Notes: generated from the letters alone by a model not told the origin. A stretch of 64,000 nt of DNA from Sialis fuliginosa (GCA_961205875.1 OY540817.1:19875001-19939000), one strand, 5' to 3'. Shown: positions 24,368 to 37,956, counted from the stretch's first letter. Program-made: numbers and translations.

Positions 24368-25450
24368 CAGTGACGAAGGGTCCATGGAAGCAGTGCTACC
24401 CTTACTTTATGGGTAAATTAATACAAATCTGTGTTTTTAGTTAATAAATAATTTAAAAATATTATTAGAATATGCATTTTATATAATATGTTAATCAAAA
24501 ATATCATTTAATATTAATTTACACGCTCAATTATAAAACTATAATACCTCTACGTCTTATTTTCTTGTATTTTAGTCGATATTTGTATGACGAATTGAAG
24601 TTCACTGCAGGAAATTTCACTAAAAAATTTAGAATTTTTGATTTCGTTAAAAGTATGTTTATTGTATAGAAAATGACGTGAAAAGTTGTTTGTTTCAAAC
24701 CGCAGGTCTGTATCTCAAACCGTTCTTGAGATATAGCCTCTCAAAGTTTCAGTTTTTTCAAATTTTTGGAGAAAAAAGGCCATAACTTTTGAACGGGTGG
24801 TCGGAATTGATTTTAGTTGACGGATTTGGAATCAGCGTGTCAAAATCTATATAATGTGACATGTATAATACCTTAAAACTCGAAGAAAAAAAAATTTGCG
24901 AAAAATCGAAAAAATTCAAAGGGGTATACCTTAAAAAAATGTCGATTTTTGACCAAATTTTTTTTGTCTGATTTTAAAGTATAATACATGTCATTATATA
25001 GATTTTGACACGCTGATTTCAAATCCGTCAACTAAAATCAATTCCGACCACCCGTTCAAAAGTTATGGCCTTTTTTCTCCAAAAATTTGAAAAAACTAAA
25101 ACTTTGAGAGGCTATATCTCGAGAACGGTTTGAGATACAGACCTGCGGTTTGAAACATTCAACTTTTCACATCATTTTCTATACAATAAACATACTTTTA
25201 ACGAAATCAAAAATTCTAAATTTTTTAGTGAAATTTCCTGCAGTGAACTTCAACTCGTCATACAAATATCGACTAAAATACAAGAAAATAAGACATAGAA
25301 TCATTTAGTTACTATATAAATATATAAGAATTTATTTAAAAAAGTAAAAGCTTGAAGTAAAGCTGTTTCATAAATCGTTTTTTTGTTAATAGGGGGGAGA
25401 GGATTGACAAAATATGCTTCCCTTATTAAAAATTTCACGCCTCTCCACTG
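24368..25450. mobile_element. 1.08-kb palindromic hAT-type element, copy 1
   Basis: Ends cagtgacgaaggg and cctctccactg, flanked by ttattata (24360-24367) and ttattaca (25451-25458), an 8-bp duplication with one mismatch typical of hAT. Inside are two ~370-bp arms (about 24549-24922 and 24927-25299) that are near-perfect inverted copies; for example tcaaaccgttcttgagatat pairs with atatctcgagaacggtttga. The transcript would fold into a very long hairpin. No coding capacity. A second copy in the opposite orientation is at 40934-41945. Confidence 0.85.
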
Positions 25451-27987
25451 TTATTACATAAAAAGAATTAAATTTATTGTACAATTATTTAATATTTAAT
25501 GTTCATATACTGTTTATTTATCACATATGATAATCAAATTATAAAATCGGAAGTAGAATAAATATTGCATACAAAAATTATGCTGATTGCATTATTGTCT
25601 CAATGTGAAAGTAAAATATACATACAATGAGACATATATAAAAATTACGTAAACATATTTCGTAGTCGCTCTAGAAATTCAAAGTCCTGTATCATATGTC
25701 TGACATATTTAAATTTTAATAATAAATATACTACGTGTTGCTACATACCGTGGAAAATCTAACTGTAAGTGCATTACAAATACAAAGAAAATTATTGTTT
25801 TTTTTTCAGATATCTACAGACAAATATTTACTTCCTTTAATTTTGCAACAAACTTGTAAGTAATTTTAAGCTTGATCCAATTTTATTAGACTGAAATTAA
25901 ATTTATTCTCATACATATTTGATTTACTAATAAAAATTAAACAATTTACAAAAAACAATATGTATGCCCTGGATTACAAAGAAATAGAATAAGTATTTAC
26001 ATGATAATATGTTTGATTTTTTTGACTGATTTAAATATTTCCAAGTCGCGAATCTTGATGATTCATCGTAAACAAGTTAATTTTATAAAATTCGTTTGTT
26101 GACAAAAATTGCAAACAATTAAAAATTATGTTGTTTGTTGCCTATCTTTCTTTTTATGAATAAAAGACAGTAAAGACCGTTATATTAATTTATTTTATAT
26201 AGAATCACATTGAGTTGCGAAAGAATGAATTGCATTATTATACCGTTGAAGGAAGTGAGAAAAAGAACGAATATTTTTCAAGATAACCGAATCGATTCGT
26301 TCAAAAAGAAAGAATCAGTCATAAAATACATATTTTTACTTTGATTTTTGCTTTGATAAATAACTTACATTTGTCAAAAATGGTTGTACAGCAATAAAAA
26401 TAAATAAAAATCCTTTATTTGATTTGACCAAAAAAATTTATCAAGTCCTGTAGAACCTCTCAAATTTGACACATTTTTGAAATTTTTTTTCGGCGTTTCA
26501 TCTTCAAAAAAATGGGTATTAAATTTTTTAACAAAGGATTCGAAAAAATGTTCAAACTTTAAAACTGTTCTACGACCATTTTTCACGGAGATGCAGCCAT
26601 TCAAAAATATCTAAAAATATTGAAAAAATTGAGTGAGTTTAATGAAATTTTTTTACTCTTGTTCTGCAAGATCCCAGTTTATTATCTAAAATTTTAAAAC
26701 TAACATAACTTTTAAATTTTAAAGATAAGAGAATAGAGAATAATTATTATTTAAGATCACCGATTTGTTCGAATTTGTTTTAATTAAATGTGAAAGTAAA
26801 AACTGGTGTATTTTCGTACATGCTCCGCTATGTTTATTTATATTTAGGTTGAATCGGGTCAAATGGTTGTCCCAGCCTTCATCTCTCACCAATATCAAGG
26901 TCACGGTAATGCATTGTAAATACGATAAAGATGTATTTGTTTACAGGAGGGGACGGATTCATGATAATTATTGTTTATTTTGTATGTGTTTGACCTAGGT
27001 ACATATTTAGACTAAACTAGCGGATTACTGAACCGATTTCAATACGATTTTCACCAATAGTTAGATAATTTTTCTGTGCTTGTTTGTGGCTATTAATATT
27101 TTATAAAAATCTAAGATTTAACATCAAAAGACTAAAAAAATCTTTATCAAGTCGTGTTTTGTTTTCATGATGTCACAGCATACAACTGTAATTTATATAA
27201 AAACCACAGAATAAAGAAAAACATAGTAGCCATTGAATCACTATGATCACGCCTCTTTCAAATATTTTGTCGAACAATTGGATGATTTTTGATACATGTT
27301 AGCAATTATATATTTTGAAATATATTGATTGAAAATTGAAATATAAAGAAACATTTCATTTCCAAACTGAATTTTTTTATGTGCGATAAACGTGTATTTT
27401 TATTTTAATAAAAAAGTATTTTACAAGAAATTTTACGTATTGAAATAAAAAATAATCAGGAGTTAAATTTCTGAAAATCGTTTTAAAGAAAATGATTGTT
27501 ATAAGAGGAAGACATTCATAAAATGTAATATTTTTAACAATAAGTCTAACGTTTTGATGAGACTAATAATATGTGAATGAGGAAACCATCCCCCCTACTT
27601 AAGGAGATTAATTTCGGAAAAATATTTCTTATTGGGTATAAATTTCATTGAAATTCGTCGATTAGTTTTTAAAATTTATTTGAAAATGTAGTTAAATTAT
27701 AAAATAGATTCAAATTTATTTATACAAATACAATTTATTAATTTACTTACATATCTCTAAAACTATCCATCTGATCAACTTAAAATTTTCACAGAATATT
27801 TTCAATTCAAGAAAATGAAAAAAAATAATCAATTTTCTAAAATCCGACTAGACCTAACTGTTTAATAAACGGTTCTAATATAACATAACCAATATCAACA
27901 ATCCTGCCCCAGAGAGATTAAACGTCATTATCTCCAACTTCAACACGTGCAAATTTGAATTAGCTTTCACAATCAGTCGCGGTTAAG

Positions 27988-30900
27988 ATGCTGAAGAACA
28001 CAATTGTCTGGTACAGCTACATTCTGTATTACAGCATTGTTGTGTGTCTATCTATGCTCATTGACTGGATTAAACACCCCACGACATGCGTGTGGAAAAT
28101 TAACCGGATATGCAAGGCACCGGAAGCCCTTTCTGATCCGGTGTACGGGGAACACAGATATGTAACACTTAAGGTAAGGCGATTATTTGTAATTTTTTAT
28201 TAATATATTTTATTTATATTAAAAATGGGCGTGACTGTGTCGGGATGCACAGTCGTGGGATTGACGTGAATACGTGGAAGTGGGGGTTAAATAAAACATT
28301 TGAATTTTTATAAAATAGACACAAAATGTTTCCGTAAACTTCTAAATAAATAAATATATAACTAGCATTGTATAATATAGTTCTTATGATTTGTACGAAC
28401 ATAAAAAAAATTAATTAATTAATTAATATTTACAAGCGAGATCGTGGAAGTATGAAATTTACTTTTTATTTTTTTATTCAATTTAAAAAACATTAATCAA
28501 ACGTTAGGTCGTAGAGAATACATGTTAATTAGAGATTGGAAAAATAGTTGTTATTTTCAATGAAATAGTTACGGAAAATAGTTTTTTTTACGATTTGATA
28601 ATAATTAGTGCAAACGAAGCAGTAGAAAGTGTCGCAAAAAATAGTTGGAAAGGTAGTTGCAAACAGTTGATTTCAAATTGTGTTCAATCAAACCAGTTTT
28701 CTGAAAACGGTGGAGATATGTAATAAAAATTACAATAAATGCATTTTTACGTAATAGTTGAAAAACTATTTTTCCAATCTCTAATATACTTTTTCAATTT
28801 AATTTATTAATATTTACAAGCGCAATCGTGGACATACAAAATTTTTTATTTATAATATTAAATTTATCAGTCATTAAAACTGGTTAAATCCTTTGATTTT
28901 TACTTGTACCTAGTAGATCTAATCGTGATCTATAATTTGAGACCAAAACCTGCGTGGTAGCTGCTCTGAGTGTCGAGATATACTGATTTTAAATTTACAC
29001 TAGCGCGCAAAATTGATCTCTGCGCGTTACACCAAAACTCTAGACGTTATTCACGTCAAAATACACTATACAATACTGTATTTACTCACGGTTTAATTTA
29101 ATTTACGAAAATATCGTGAGAGGGTGAACCCCACAATATTTCTTTAATTACAGCACTAGAATTAATTCATTCAGTTTAAAAAAAAAGAAAACATGTTTTT
29201 GAAAAGTAATTAATAATACTATTGGTTCGATTTAAACATTTTGTTACTTATCTAATTACATTTTAAAATCGATATGCAAGTTTCTAATATATGTACATAA
29301 GTGTAATAATGATTTTATTAGTATAATATACATCATAGCATTAAAACGCTCTCACTTAATTTCGTAATCAGGGTTCATATGAAGTGAATTAATATACACA
29401 TTTAAATAACTGATGCGTACTATTAAAATTAAAATAATAACATTTCAGAATATTATGTATGTATGTACATGATGAGGTATTACTTAATTTATTATACAGG
29501 GATTGTGTATTCATTTAGTTTTTTATATATATATATATTGGCCTCATTTTTAGGGTTCCGTAGAAAACTAGGAACCCTTATAGTTTCGCCATGTCCGTCC
29601 TCAAAAATTTTAAGCCGATTAAGATGAAATTTGGTATACGGACAAAGACTGATAACTCAAAAACAGAAATGATAAGATTTAAAAAAAAAAAAAAATTTTA
29701 GCAATTAAATTAAATAGTTTATGAAGTTGGTGCCAAGTCAATAAAAAACTTTTTTAAGAAAAAAAAAAAAGAAAATCGACTTCGAAAACTGTTAAATTTA
29801 ATTGTTATGTACCTTTCAGTGTTTTTAGAGATTTTTTTGAAAAGTTTTTTTAACTATCATATAAATTTGTTTTGCGTAAAAAATGTTTTTTATTTTTTAT
29901 TCCAGAATATAAAGATGCATTATGTTGAAAAAGGGGACAACAGGAAACCGTTAATGCTTTTTATTCATGGCTTTCCAGAGTTCTGGTATTCGTGGCGTCA
30001 CCAGATCAAAGAATTTTCAAAAGATTACTGGTAAATAAAACTACAAAATAGACATTTCTAAAAAACACAAAAGTGTTTAATTTATACGAATATCTATAAG
30101 GTACTGGCACTAGTTATGGCCGCTATAAGAACAAGGTTTACTGTTTTTGTGATTGACGAAGTTCTTTTTTGTAATTCTCATAAACTCATGTTACTAATGA
30201 AACAAGTAACTCTTTATTTAATCAATTTAATTACCGTTTATTTTGTTTATGTTTTTTCTCCAGTAATGAATAAAGTAAAACCAGTAATGAGCACGCAGTG
30301 ATGTACACTTTTTTTCATGATAAGTACTACGACACAAAAAATATAAAAGAAAGAATCGTCAAATTTGAAATCATTTAAAACAGTTTCTATGATAATATAA
30401 TAATTAATAAATAAATTATACTAATAATTATACTAATATTGGCCGATTGTCATCAAATGACGTTGTAAGACAGTTAAATGTATATAGATTAATATTCAGA
30501 AATGGTAGTAATCAAATATCAACAAATATTTTTAATTTAGTACATTTAATTAAATAATAGCCAATTCTGGGGTCATATCCAAGACTGGTGCTAGTACCTT
30601 ATATATTTTATAATTGTTTAAACAATGTTTATTACAGGGTAGTTGCTCCTGATCTGCGAGGGTATGGTGAAAGTGAAAAACCACATGGTCGTAAGAATTA
30701 CACTCTACCAATTCTTGTTGAAGATATAAAAGATCTTTTGGATTCTTTAGGTAAGTTTTATGTTTATATTTGCAATTTATTTGACAAATTAAGATACCGG
30801 TTAGGTAAATGTCTACATAGAATCTATTTTATAATCAATAATATGCATAATTCATTATAAAAAAATAAAATAAACATTACTTTTTTTCATTATACTTGCG

Positions 30901-33760
30901 CAATTACATTATTTTATTGCACGGGTAAAATATGTAGATAAAGTTAGTTTAATATTATATATTATCTACATGTTTGCATGCATATACCTATAATTTTGAA
31001 TTGTTATAAAAGTTTATTATATAGATAAAAAAAAAACAAGGACGTTTAAAAGTTTACTGACACTGTTGTTTATAAAATAAATAAATTTAAATTAGCTTTC
31101 TTTACGTACCTATATCATTTTCTTGGCAAGTAATATTAAAACTGGTTTAATATTATGTTTTAGGAAATCCTAATTTAACTATAATAAAACTGTTAATGGG
31201 TGCAGTGGCATACCAAGAAAAAATCGAGGGGGGCAATTTATTTTGTAATTGTATTTTTTGTTAAATTAAATTAAAAAATGAGTATTTGTTAAAATTTTCA
31301 TTTTTTTATAAAAAATACACAAATTATTTTGCCACAAAAATATTTTTTTTATATAACTGTATTTTGTCAATCAAAAAGCTCTTTTGATAAGTTTGCGTAA
31401 AATGCAATTTTTAAGATATTTGGCTTTTAAAAAAATAGCTAAAAAATTAAATAATTATAAAAAATTAAAATTGTAAAATCCTATATTGTAAACTCGTGAA
31501 AATCCTCGAGGTTGACCTGAAAAGTGATTTTTTTATTTTTGGAATGATCCTTAAATAATATATATAGACAAATTCGGGAGAGGAGGGATCTAGACTTAAT
31601 GTTAATGTTGTTAATTAATAATAATTTTCAGGAGTAAATCCACGTAAGAAATGCATTATTGTCGCTCACGACTGGGGCGGCGTAATTGCGTGGGCGTTCT
31701 TAGATGAATACGCACATTTAGTTTCCAAGTATGTTATATTGAACAGTACAACTTCGGAGCATTGGAGAAAACTGCTGTGGACAGACAACGAGCAATTCAA
31801 AATGGGATGGTCAGTATTTTTTTTAAATAGATTTCAATTATAGTAAGTCAAAAATATGAAACATCCCACGTCCTAATTGTCGAAATTTAAATTGACATTT
31901 AAGATTCCTGAAAAATTAGATAGAAGAGAAGTGCCATAGCCACTTATTATAACTGATATCTCTATATATTAATACGTGAAAATCGAAAATTGTCGTATTT
32001 TTTTTTAGTATTTATTATAAAAATAGGTGAATGAAACTTATACTATTCTAAAGGTACTGTGCACAAAAAAATCTAGTTAAGGCAGGTAAAATATAGTTAA
32101 CATACACACATGAATTCCCCTCTCGCTGTTTGTTTATTTCCTCTCGCATCGTTCAACAGCATAGCAATACTCCTAGCACCACCAAGCGGCAAAATAAATA
32201 GTTTTGGGGTTTTGTCAAACGTAGAGAATTCGCGTTCAATTGCAGTGTTTTTATTTGAAAATTTTGCCACAAGTCTTGTGTTCCCGTACTTAGACAATAA
32301 GAAAACAAAAACTAGGTGAAGGGAAAAGCGAAAAAAAAAACAAGTAATAAAACAACCTTAAAGAAGTTAAAAAAAAGAATGAGAAAGAAAAAAAAATGCC
32401 ACAAGAAGTAATTGATTAATTTTTGTTTTAGGTATGTGCTGTTTTTCCAAATGCCGATTTTACCAGAGTTATATTTCCGCTTTAGAGATATGATAGTATT
32501 TGAAAAATACTTAAATTCTAAAAATATCACAGAAGAGGATATTTTATGCTATAAGTATACCTTTTCTCAACCAGGTAAATTTGCAATTACAAGCCTGAGT
32601 TCTAGTGATAAGAATTATGTTTATAATAACTTTGATTTATTATGTCTACTAAAAAACATTTAATATAAACATATAATTCTTATCTCTTGAAACGTAAATA
32701 ATAATAAAAATTATATCTATAACTGTTAATCTATATATACTGTATATAAATTGAAACAAGCAAATATCTCGAAAACTATATCGACCATTTTTTAAGAAAA
32801 TTGGAATAATTTCAACACCTTATAATTTTCTAAATACAACACAAAAAAATTGTTTTCTGCAAAAAATAGTTTGGTATTATTGCGATATTACATCAAACAT
32901 TTACAAAATTGTAGGATGTTTCAAAACTCTTAACCTAATTTTTTTCAAAATTTCATATACATATATTTTCGAATTGCCTATTCAATTCTATTACACTATC
33001 AAAGAAATATGATAAAATTTCTTTGATCAATGAAATATGACAGTGTAATAAGTTTACTTTTATAATATTTACCTTCATAATATTTCTATGATCATAGTTA
33101 ATGACAGTCTCTTATATTTGATCAAAGTTTTTTAACTACCAAGTTATCACTGACAGTTACAGTTACATAATTATTAATATATGAATATCAACAAAATCCA
33201 GTATTATATGATAATCTTCTTATTGATTATAAAAACCACAATACACGGTAGTAAATTTAAACCTCGATCGCGTCAATTGACGAACATCCACGCACTGATA
33301 ATCAAAAGGCACCAAAAAAGAAGAAAATATCCCTAGATAATATTGAGAAAATATTATCAAATATTTTATGCAGTGTAATAGAACAAAATCTCGTATTTTA
33401 TCAAAGAAATATGATCAAATCTTTGACATATTTATTTGATAGTGTAATAGAGTTATTTGAAGATTTTAATAAACCATTTCAGGGGCAATATCTCCACCAA
33501 TTAACTACTACCGCAACGTCACGTCTAAAATAAAGAAAACGAAGCGTGCCCTCGAGGAAACAGCGCCTCCTGGTTTATACATTTTTGGAGAGAACGACAT
33601 GGCCCTCAGTCTGAAGCTGATGGACATCGTCGCCGAGAGCGTACATAACTTGAAAAAGGTCATCATCCAAGGCGCTAGTCATTTTGTTCAGCAGGACGCG
33701 CCTCAACAAGTAAACAAAGAAATAAGAAAATTTCTCGATGATCTATTTCTAACTACTTGA
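27988..33760 (+). CDS. Membrane-anchored alpha/beta-hydrolase epoxide hydrolase (EPHX4-like)
   Basis: Six exons: 27988-28173, 29906-30030, 30638-30750, 31632-31809, 32432-32574, 33483-33760, all in phase, 340 residues. An N-terminal hydrophobic segment (~8-26, YILYYSIVVCLSML) should anchor it in the ER membrane. The alpha/beta-hydrolase core shows the oxyanion motif HGFP (~83-86), nucleophile Asp155 in AHDWGG, a lid with INYYRN, probable acid Asp287 in GENDMA, and base His315 in GASHF. Epoxide hydrolases open epoxides to diols through an ester intermediate on the Asp. The family match is to EPHX3/4-like enzymes rather than the microsomal juvenile hormone epoxide hydrolases, so substrate is unknown (lipid epoxides or xenobiotics are possible). 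Introns hold a small inverted repeat, a GGTTCCGTAG-type repeat, a mariner-like element and an hAT end near 31204. No frame breaks. Confidence 0.92.
28529..28784. mobile_element. 256-bp inverted-repeat MITE in epoxide hydrolase intron 1
   Basis: Termini ttagagattggaaaaatagtt and aactatttttccaatctctaa are inverted over about 20 bases. No unambiguous target duplication (flanks are AT-rich). Non-coding; family unassigned. Confidence 0.55.
29546..29700 (-). repeat. Insect dispersed repeat (GGTTCCGTAG type), truncated
   Basis: Starts tagggttccgtagaaaact, then tagtttcgccatgtccgtcc and ttaagccgattaagatgaaa, the reverse complement of the end of the repeat at 11897-12285. Lies in epoxide hydrolase intron 1. 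Confidence 0.6.
30099..30599 (-). mobile_element. Dispersed repeat family A, most complete copy (mariner-like termini)
   Basis: Inverted ends aggtactggcactagt and actggtgctagtacct flanked by TA on each side, consistent with a Tc1/mariner-type MITE of 501 bp. The interior is the reverse complement of the copies at 23545, 39430 and 42115. It lies in epoxide hydrolase intron 2. An ORF at 30116-30301 is repeat sequence, not a gene. Confidence 0.7.
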
Positions 33761-35110
33761 TTTTTTTTAAATAAAATTTTAAACTACCTTTAAAATGATA
33801 AGACTTACTATTAGTTATTTTCCCCGTGATATATGTTGTTATAAATTTATAAATAATAGATTTGTTGTTATTAATTTAATCAATTTTTTGTATTCAGTTA
33901 TAATAAAAAAAAGTAATATACAAAATTAAAATAAAGTATATAGTATATTTATTTGTTAGTAATATGTGTTCACAATATATTGTTTCTGTGTTCAAATGTG
34001 ATACCTACTATGTATTTAAAATTATATTTTTATTAAAAATATAAGATATATATTAATAAAAAATAAAATATTTTAATATACTGTATGTTCATTTGAAAAA
34101 CTATTATTCTGTGGATGTTTTAAAAAAAAATCTATGTAATATAATTTTCGAAACTTTGTTACATAAAAACAAACATTTTTTGGCCTTGTAGTTTTTCTCT
34201 AAAATTGTTGGTTTCCGAGTAAAAAAATCATAAAAGTTATTTTGTTAATATCTTGGAAATCTGAATTTGTGCTATTTTTTATATAGAATAAGATACTGTA
34301 ATAAAAAAATATAAGTATCCATTTGAAAAAAAAACGTTTTTACTTCCTCGCAATATCGAAGATACGAGAAACTTTGTGATCGTTTTAAAATGAAACAAAA
34401 AAAATATTCTCCGATTTCAAAATTTTAAATTGATCTTTCCGCTTCACGTCAAGACAAACACTTTGTTCCGTGTCTGTCTGTCTGTCTTTGTGTGTGTGTC
34501 TGTCCCGTAAATCCTTGTCACACGCATAAATCATAAACCACTGAATCGATATTAATGAAACTTGGTTGGATAATTGGGTTTGGCTTGAGGACGGTCCCAT
34601 TTCAAAATCGTGTGTAAGGGGGAGGGGTGACATCCCAAAATATTTATTTTTTCAAGATATTTCAAGAACGACACAAGTTTCGTGAAAATTTTATAGAATC
34701 TTTTTTGTAGAGCATTCAATTTCCTATAATATAAGTCTACAACGTTTATTGTAAAATATTCCCTTACAAAAATTTATCTCAATTTTCCGAATTAATATTT
34801 TTTAGTAAAATTGTATAAATATTAAATGGCAATTTATCTGAATTAAAATTGTTCAATAATTAACTACCTTTGGTGAATTAAGCACGAGGAAGCACTGTGC
34901 ATTTACTTACCAAATGTGGTTTTTTTAAAATAATTATACGCATTTGTCCGAATTCGAAAAAGAAGAAGAAAAACAATACAACTATTTAATTTTTATTATG
35001 ATTAAATATTAATAAGTACACAAATGTGCAAAAATATACATACATATAAAATATGTAAGAAATTATTTGTACCATATAAATTTTTCCCCAATTCTTGAAA
35101 CACTCTTTCA
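33761..35110. other. Convergent intergenic region (epoxide hydrolase + / LRRC56 -)
   Basis: AT-rich, with a (ctgt)n/(gt)n microsatellite-like stretch at about 34468-34503 and a mostly low-complexity remainder. No supported gene. AATAAAATTTT just after the epoxide hydrolase stop (about 33770) could be its polyadenylation signal. Confidence 0.5.
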
Positions 35111-37956
35111 TTAATTACTATTTCTATTTGGCTGTAGAGTTTTACATTCTTCTGACGAAGTTGGTAAAATCGAATCTTCACATTTTAGTTTGTTTATTTC
35201 TGTTTCTAAATCATCTAAAATTCGATATACATATATTTTTCAATTTTCAAAAATCACCTTACGTAATTAAACAGTACCGGCTTTAGGGGGGACGAACCAG
35301 GGCGACCGCCCGGGGCGCCGGGCCAGGTGGGGTGGCGCACAATGGAACATAAGTCACTTTTTTGGTTCAAAATCAGTGTAATTTTTGATTAAACTTTTTT
35401 TTATCTTTAAATTTTTTGCGATCAGTTAAACCCGATTAAGCAAAAAATATAGCTAAATATAAACAATGTTAATTTGTAAAAAAAATCGATTATTTGTAGC
35501 TGCTAACTAACAAATACTTATTCAGTAACCCAGAAAACTATTTATAAGGTATTAGCTGAGATACTAACTAATCAACTTATTTGTTGATTTATCAATTTTA
35601 ATTTGTTCATAATAGGGCAAGGAGGTCTCGACGGTCTTAGGGCATTTGATAGTCTTAAAGTTAATGATGTAAGCTATATTTTGAAAAAAGTTTAAGTCTG
35701 TAGGATCGCACCAAGCTGAGATATATTTGTTAATTTATCAATTTTAATTGACATTTTCAGTGTTTTTTTAACATTTTTTTAGGGGTTGAGAGGGCGGAAA
35801 AATAAATCTTGCTCAGGGCGCCAGATTTGCTAAGGCCGGCACTGGTAATTAACGATATTGCAAACTTACCAATTTGATCAACAAGGCAAGAGGGCCTGGC
35901 ACTGGAAGGCCTCTTAATTAGAGACAATGGCAACATGTTCGAAGGGCGTACAGAACTGTCAATTGCACTGACAGCTCGCCCTTTAACTGGACAATCTAAA
36001 GGAGGTAGGGTAATGATATTTCTTCTTTTATACGGATTCTAAATATCAAAATAAATACATTACAAATAGCAGGATCAGCCGCATTTTTATGTTTACCTGT
36101 AAAGCATTCAAAACTGTACTCTGCGAAACATCCGGGAAGGAGTTCAAACTACTTTCTTTAAGTGTTGTTAAATTCTTCTTTTGTGAATTAGTGCATTTTC
36201 TTACATTATTAATACTCTGTTCAGTTCTACAAGTATTTTCCATTTCCTTTACAGATATCGCGTAGCTTTCTTCGGAAAATATGATTAGTAAAAAAGTACA
36301 TTTATTAAATCAGTTTAAGTAAATTATTAAGTATCTAAATATTGTCGAGAAGAAGAAATAAAACTGTCCCAAAATTTCAGACTCATAGATCAAGCCTGTG
36401 GACGGCGCAAACCGAGTCTTTTTTCCATTTGATTAACATGGGAAAAATTACTTTTTTACTTATGCGTGAATATTATAATTAACTTTTGATCCAAAGCTAA
36501 AACATAGGCTAATGGAACCAAAAAAAAAAAAAAAAAACTCTAATATACATATAATTGGAAGACACTCTCCTGCCAGTGGCGTAACCACGGATTTTTTTGA
36601 GGGGGGGTAAAAGAATATAAAAAAAAGTTTACCAATTATTTTCAAATAAATAAATTAAAAAAGAATCGGTCAGGTTGCAGAAAAAAAATCGATTCATATT
36701 TATTAAAATATAATTTACCATCATATGGAGTAGCATCCAAGACACTAAGGTGTGGTATTTGTAACTTAACTGCTGTTCGATAGTCAAGTGATTCAGCCAC
36801 ATTGTTGTCTTCCAGTAAAAGATGCCGTAAATCGGGACATATCGACAAGAATCCAATACCCTCAATACTACTTACATTATTCCTATGAAAAAACGATTTA
36901 CTTATAGCATATCATAAAAATCAATTTTTTTAAATAAGTTACTTTATGACCTAAAATAAATCCTTGCCGAAGGATTGTCCTGTAGTTCAATTTTAAGAGG
37001 TGCTGCAAAAGGGGATCCGTTTCCCATTTTAATAACTTTGAAAAATAATTCTTTATTACTAAAGTTGGTATTACTGATTCATGATAATGGATAAAAAAAA
37101 TCAAGGACGTCATTTTGTAGAGAATAAAATTATTTTCTAATAATGCCAGTTGTCGGCTGGGTCATTCTTTTTCCGATAGCTCAGTAGTAAAGTTATATAT
37201 TGCTATTTAATTGATATTTGTAGAATATTGACGTTAAAATGTTGATTTTTGTTTAAAACGCTTATAAATTTTAACTCATTGCATTTACACCTATATCTCT
37301 CTGAACTATTTTTATAGAGAATTAAATGTTCTACAAAATTAGCATTTAACTTATTTTTATAGAAACAATAGTTTAGCCGTGAGAGCTTTTTAAATGTACA
37401 ATTTAATACATAAATCACTTTGAATGCCTACAAAATGATGTTCTTAAAAATTCAGTTAAATGAAACGGGACTCCCCCCTTGCGGCACCTCTTAAAATTGA
37501 ACTACAGAGTAATCCTTCGGCGGAGATTTATTTTAGGTTAAAAAATAACGTATTTCGTAATGAGAAATTTTTTTTTACAGGACTCATATCGTACCTTCTC
37601 AAATCTAACACCTGCAGATCCGGAAGAGACACGAGCGGACTGACATCCGCGATCGCATTATCAGGCGCGTAGAGCTCGCGCAGTCCCGGCAGTCCGAACG
37701 CTCCGTCTAGCGTCGCCAGACCGCACGAGGCGATGCGCAGCACGCGCAGACACGCCATGTCGCAGCCCAGCTCGCGCAGGCTCGGCACCACGCCGCCCGA
37801 CAGATCAAGTTCGCGCAGTCGGGGCGCGTACGCGCAGATGCGCTGCAGACTCACTTCGTGGAAGTGTACGCGCAGACGAAGGCTCTCGACCGTGCGCAGC
37901 TCCTCGTCCTGCGCGGCATCTGTCTTTGGTAGTGGACGGTTATTATTTATTTGCAT
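35111..37956 (-). CDS. LRRC56: LRRC56-like leucine-rich repeat protein (axonemal dynein assembly)
   Basis: Five exons: 37595-37956, 36719-36882, 36097-36269, 35870-36038, 35111-35214, phase-consistent, 323 residues. Residues ~20-170 contain leucine-rich repeats (LRELDLSGG, LRVLRIASCGL, LRELYAPDNAI, LQVLDLRRNNV, LRHLLLEDNNV) ending in an LRR cap (YRTAVKLQIPHLSVLD). Their order and the shared LQVLDL and CGL...LDG phrases match vertebrate LRRC56. The rest is basic/Ser-rich and weakly conserved. LRRC56/ODA8 is a cytosolic factor needed for assembly or transport of outer dynein arms with IFT, so in an insect it would serve sperm flagella or chordotonal cilia. The protein is shorter than human LRRC56 (~540), mainly at the C-terminus. 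Exon 1 is GC-rich, unlike the flanks. Exons 3-5 rest on splice phase and open frames rather than strong homology. Introns contain a hAT MITE and a 600-bp inverted-repeat element. Confidence 0.82.
35272..35844. mobile_element. hAT-type MITE in last LRRC56 intron
   Basis: Ends cagtaccggctttagg and ctaaggccggcactg. The 8-mer gtaattaa occurs at 35263-35270 and 35845-35852, separated from the left end by one extra a, consistent with an hAT target duplication. Internal gggcgccgggcc and cagggcgccag are G/C-rich subterminal inverted parts. Confidence 0.75.
36574..36612. mobile_element. Solo hAT terminus fragment in LRRC56 intron 2
   Basis: cagtggcgtaaccacggatt followed by a G run matches an hAT left terminus, but no partner end or target duplication is found nearby. 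It is a truncated remnant. Confidence 0.45.
36947..37546. repeat. 600-bp inverted-repeat element in LRRC56 intron 1
   Basis: About 85-bp near-inverted arms: gacctaaaataaatcc ... caattttaagaggtgctgc (36950-37010) against gcggcacctcttaaaattg ... gatttattttaggtt (37480-37543). The middle is AT-rich and non-coding. Probably a MITE; target duplication not resolved. Confidence 0.6.

Larger units (their letters stand above)
23424..27987. other. 4.6-kb gene-free interval between DUF4789 and epoxide hydrolase genes
   Basis: No supported gene. It contains a mariner-like repeat copy (~23545-23800) and the 1083-bp palindromic hAT element (24368-25450). The remainder (25.5-28.0 kb) is AT-rich unique-looking sequence with short overlapping ORFs that do not resemble known proteins. 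The final part should hold the epoxide hydrolase promoter. Confidence 0.55.

Noticed and set aside
34468..34503. ctgt/gt repeat considered as a regulatory element
   Set aside because: Simple microsatellite-like sequence; nothing ties it to regulation.
36629..36865. 78-residue minus ORF starting MRVLDSCR
   Set aside because: Alternate frame overlapping LRRC56 exon 2; the LRR frame is the real one.
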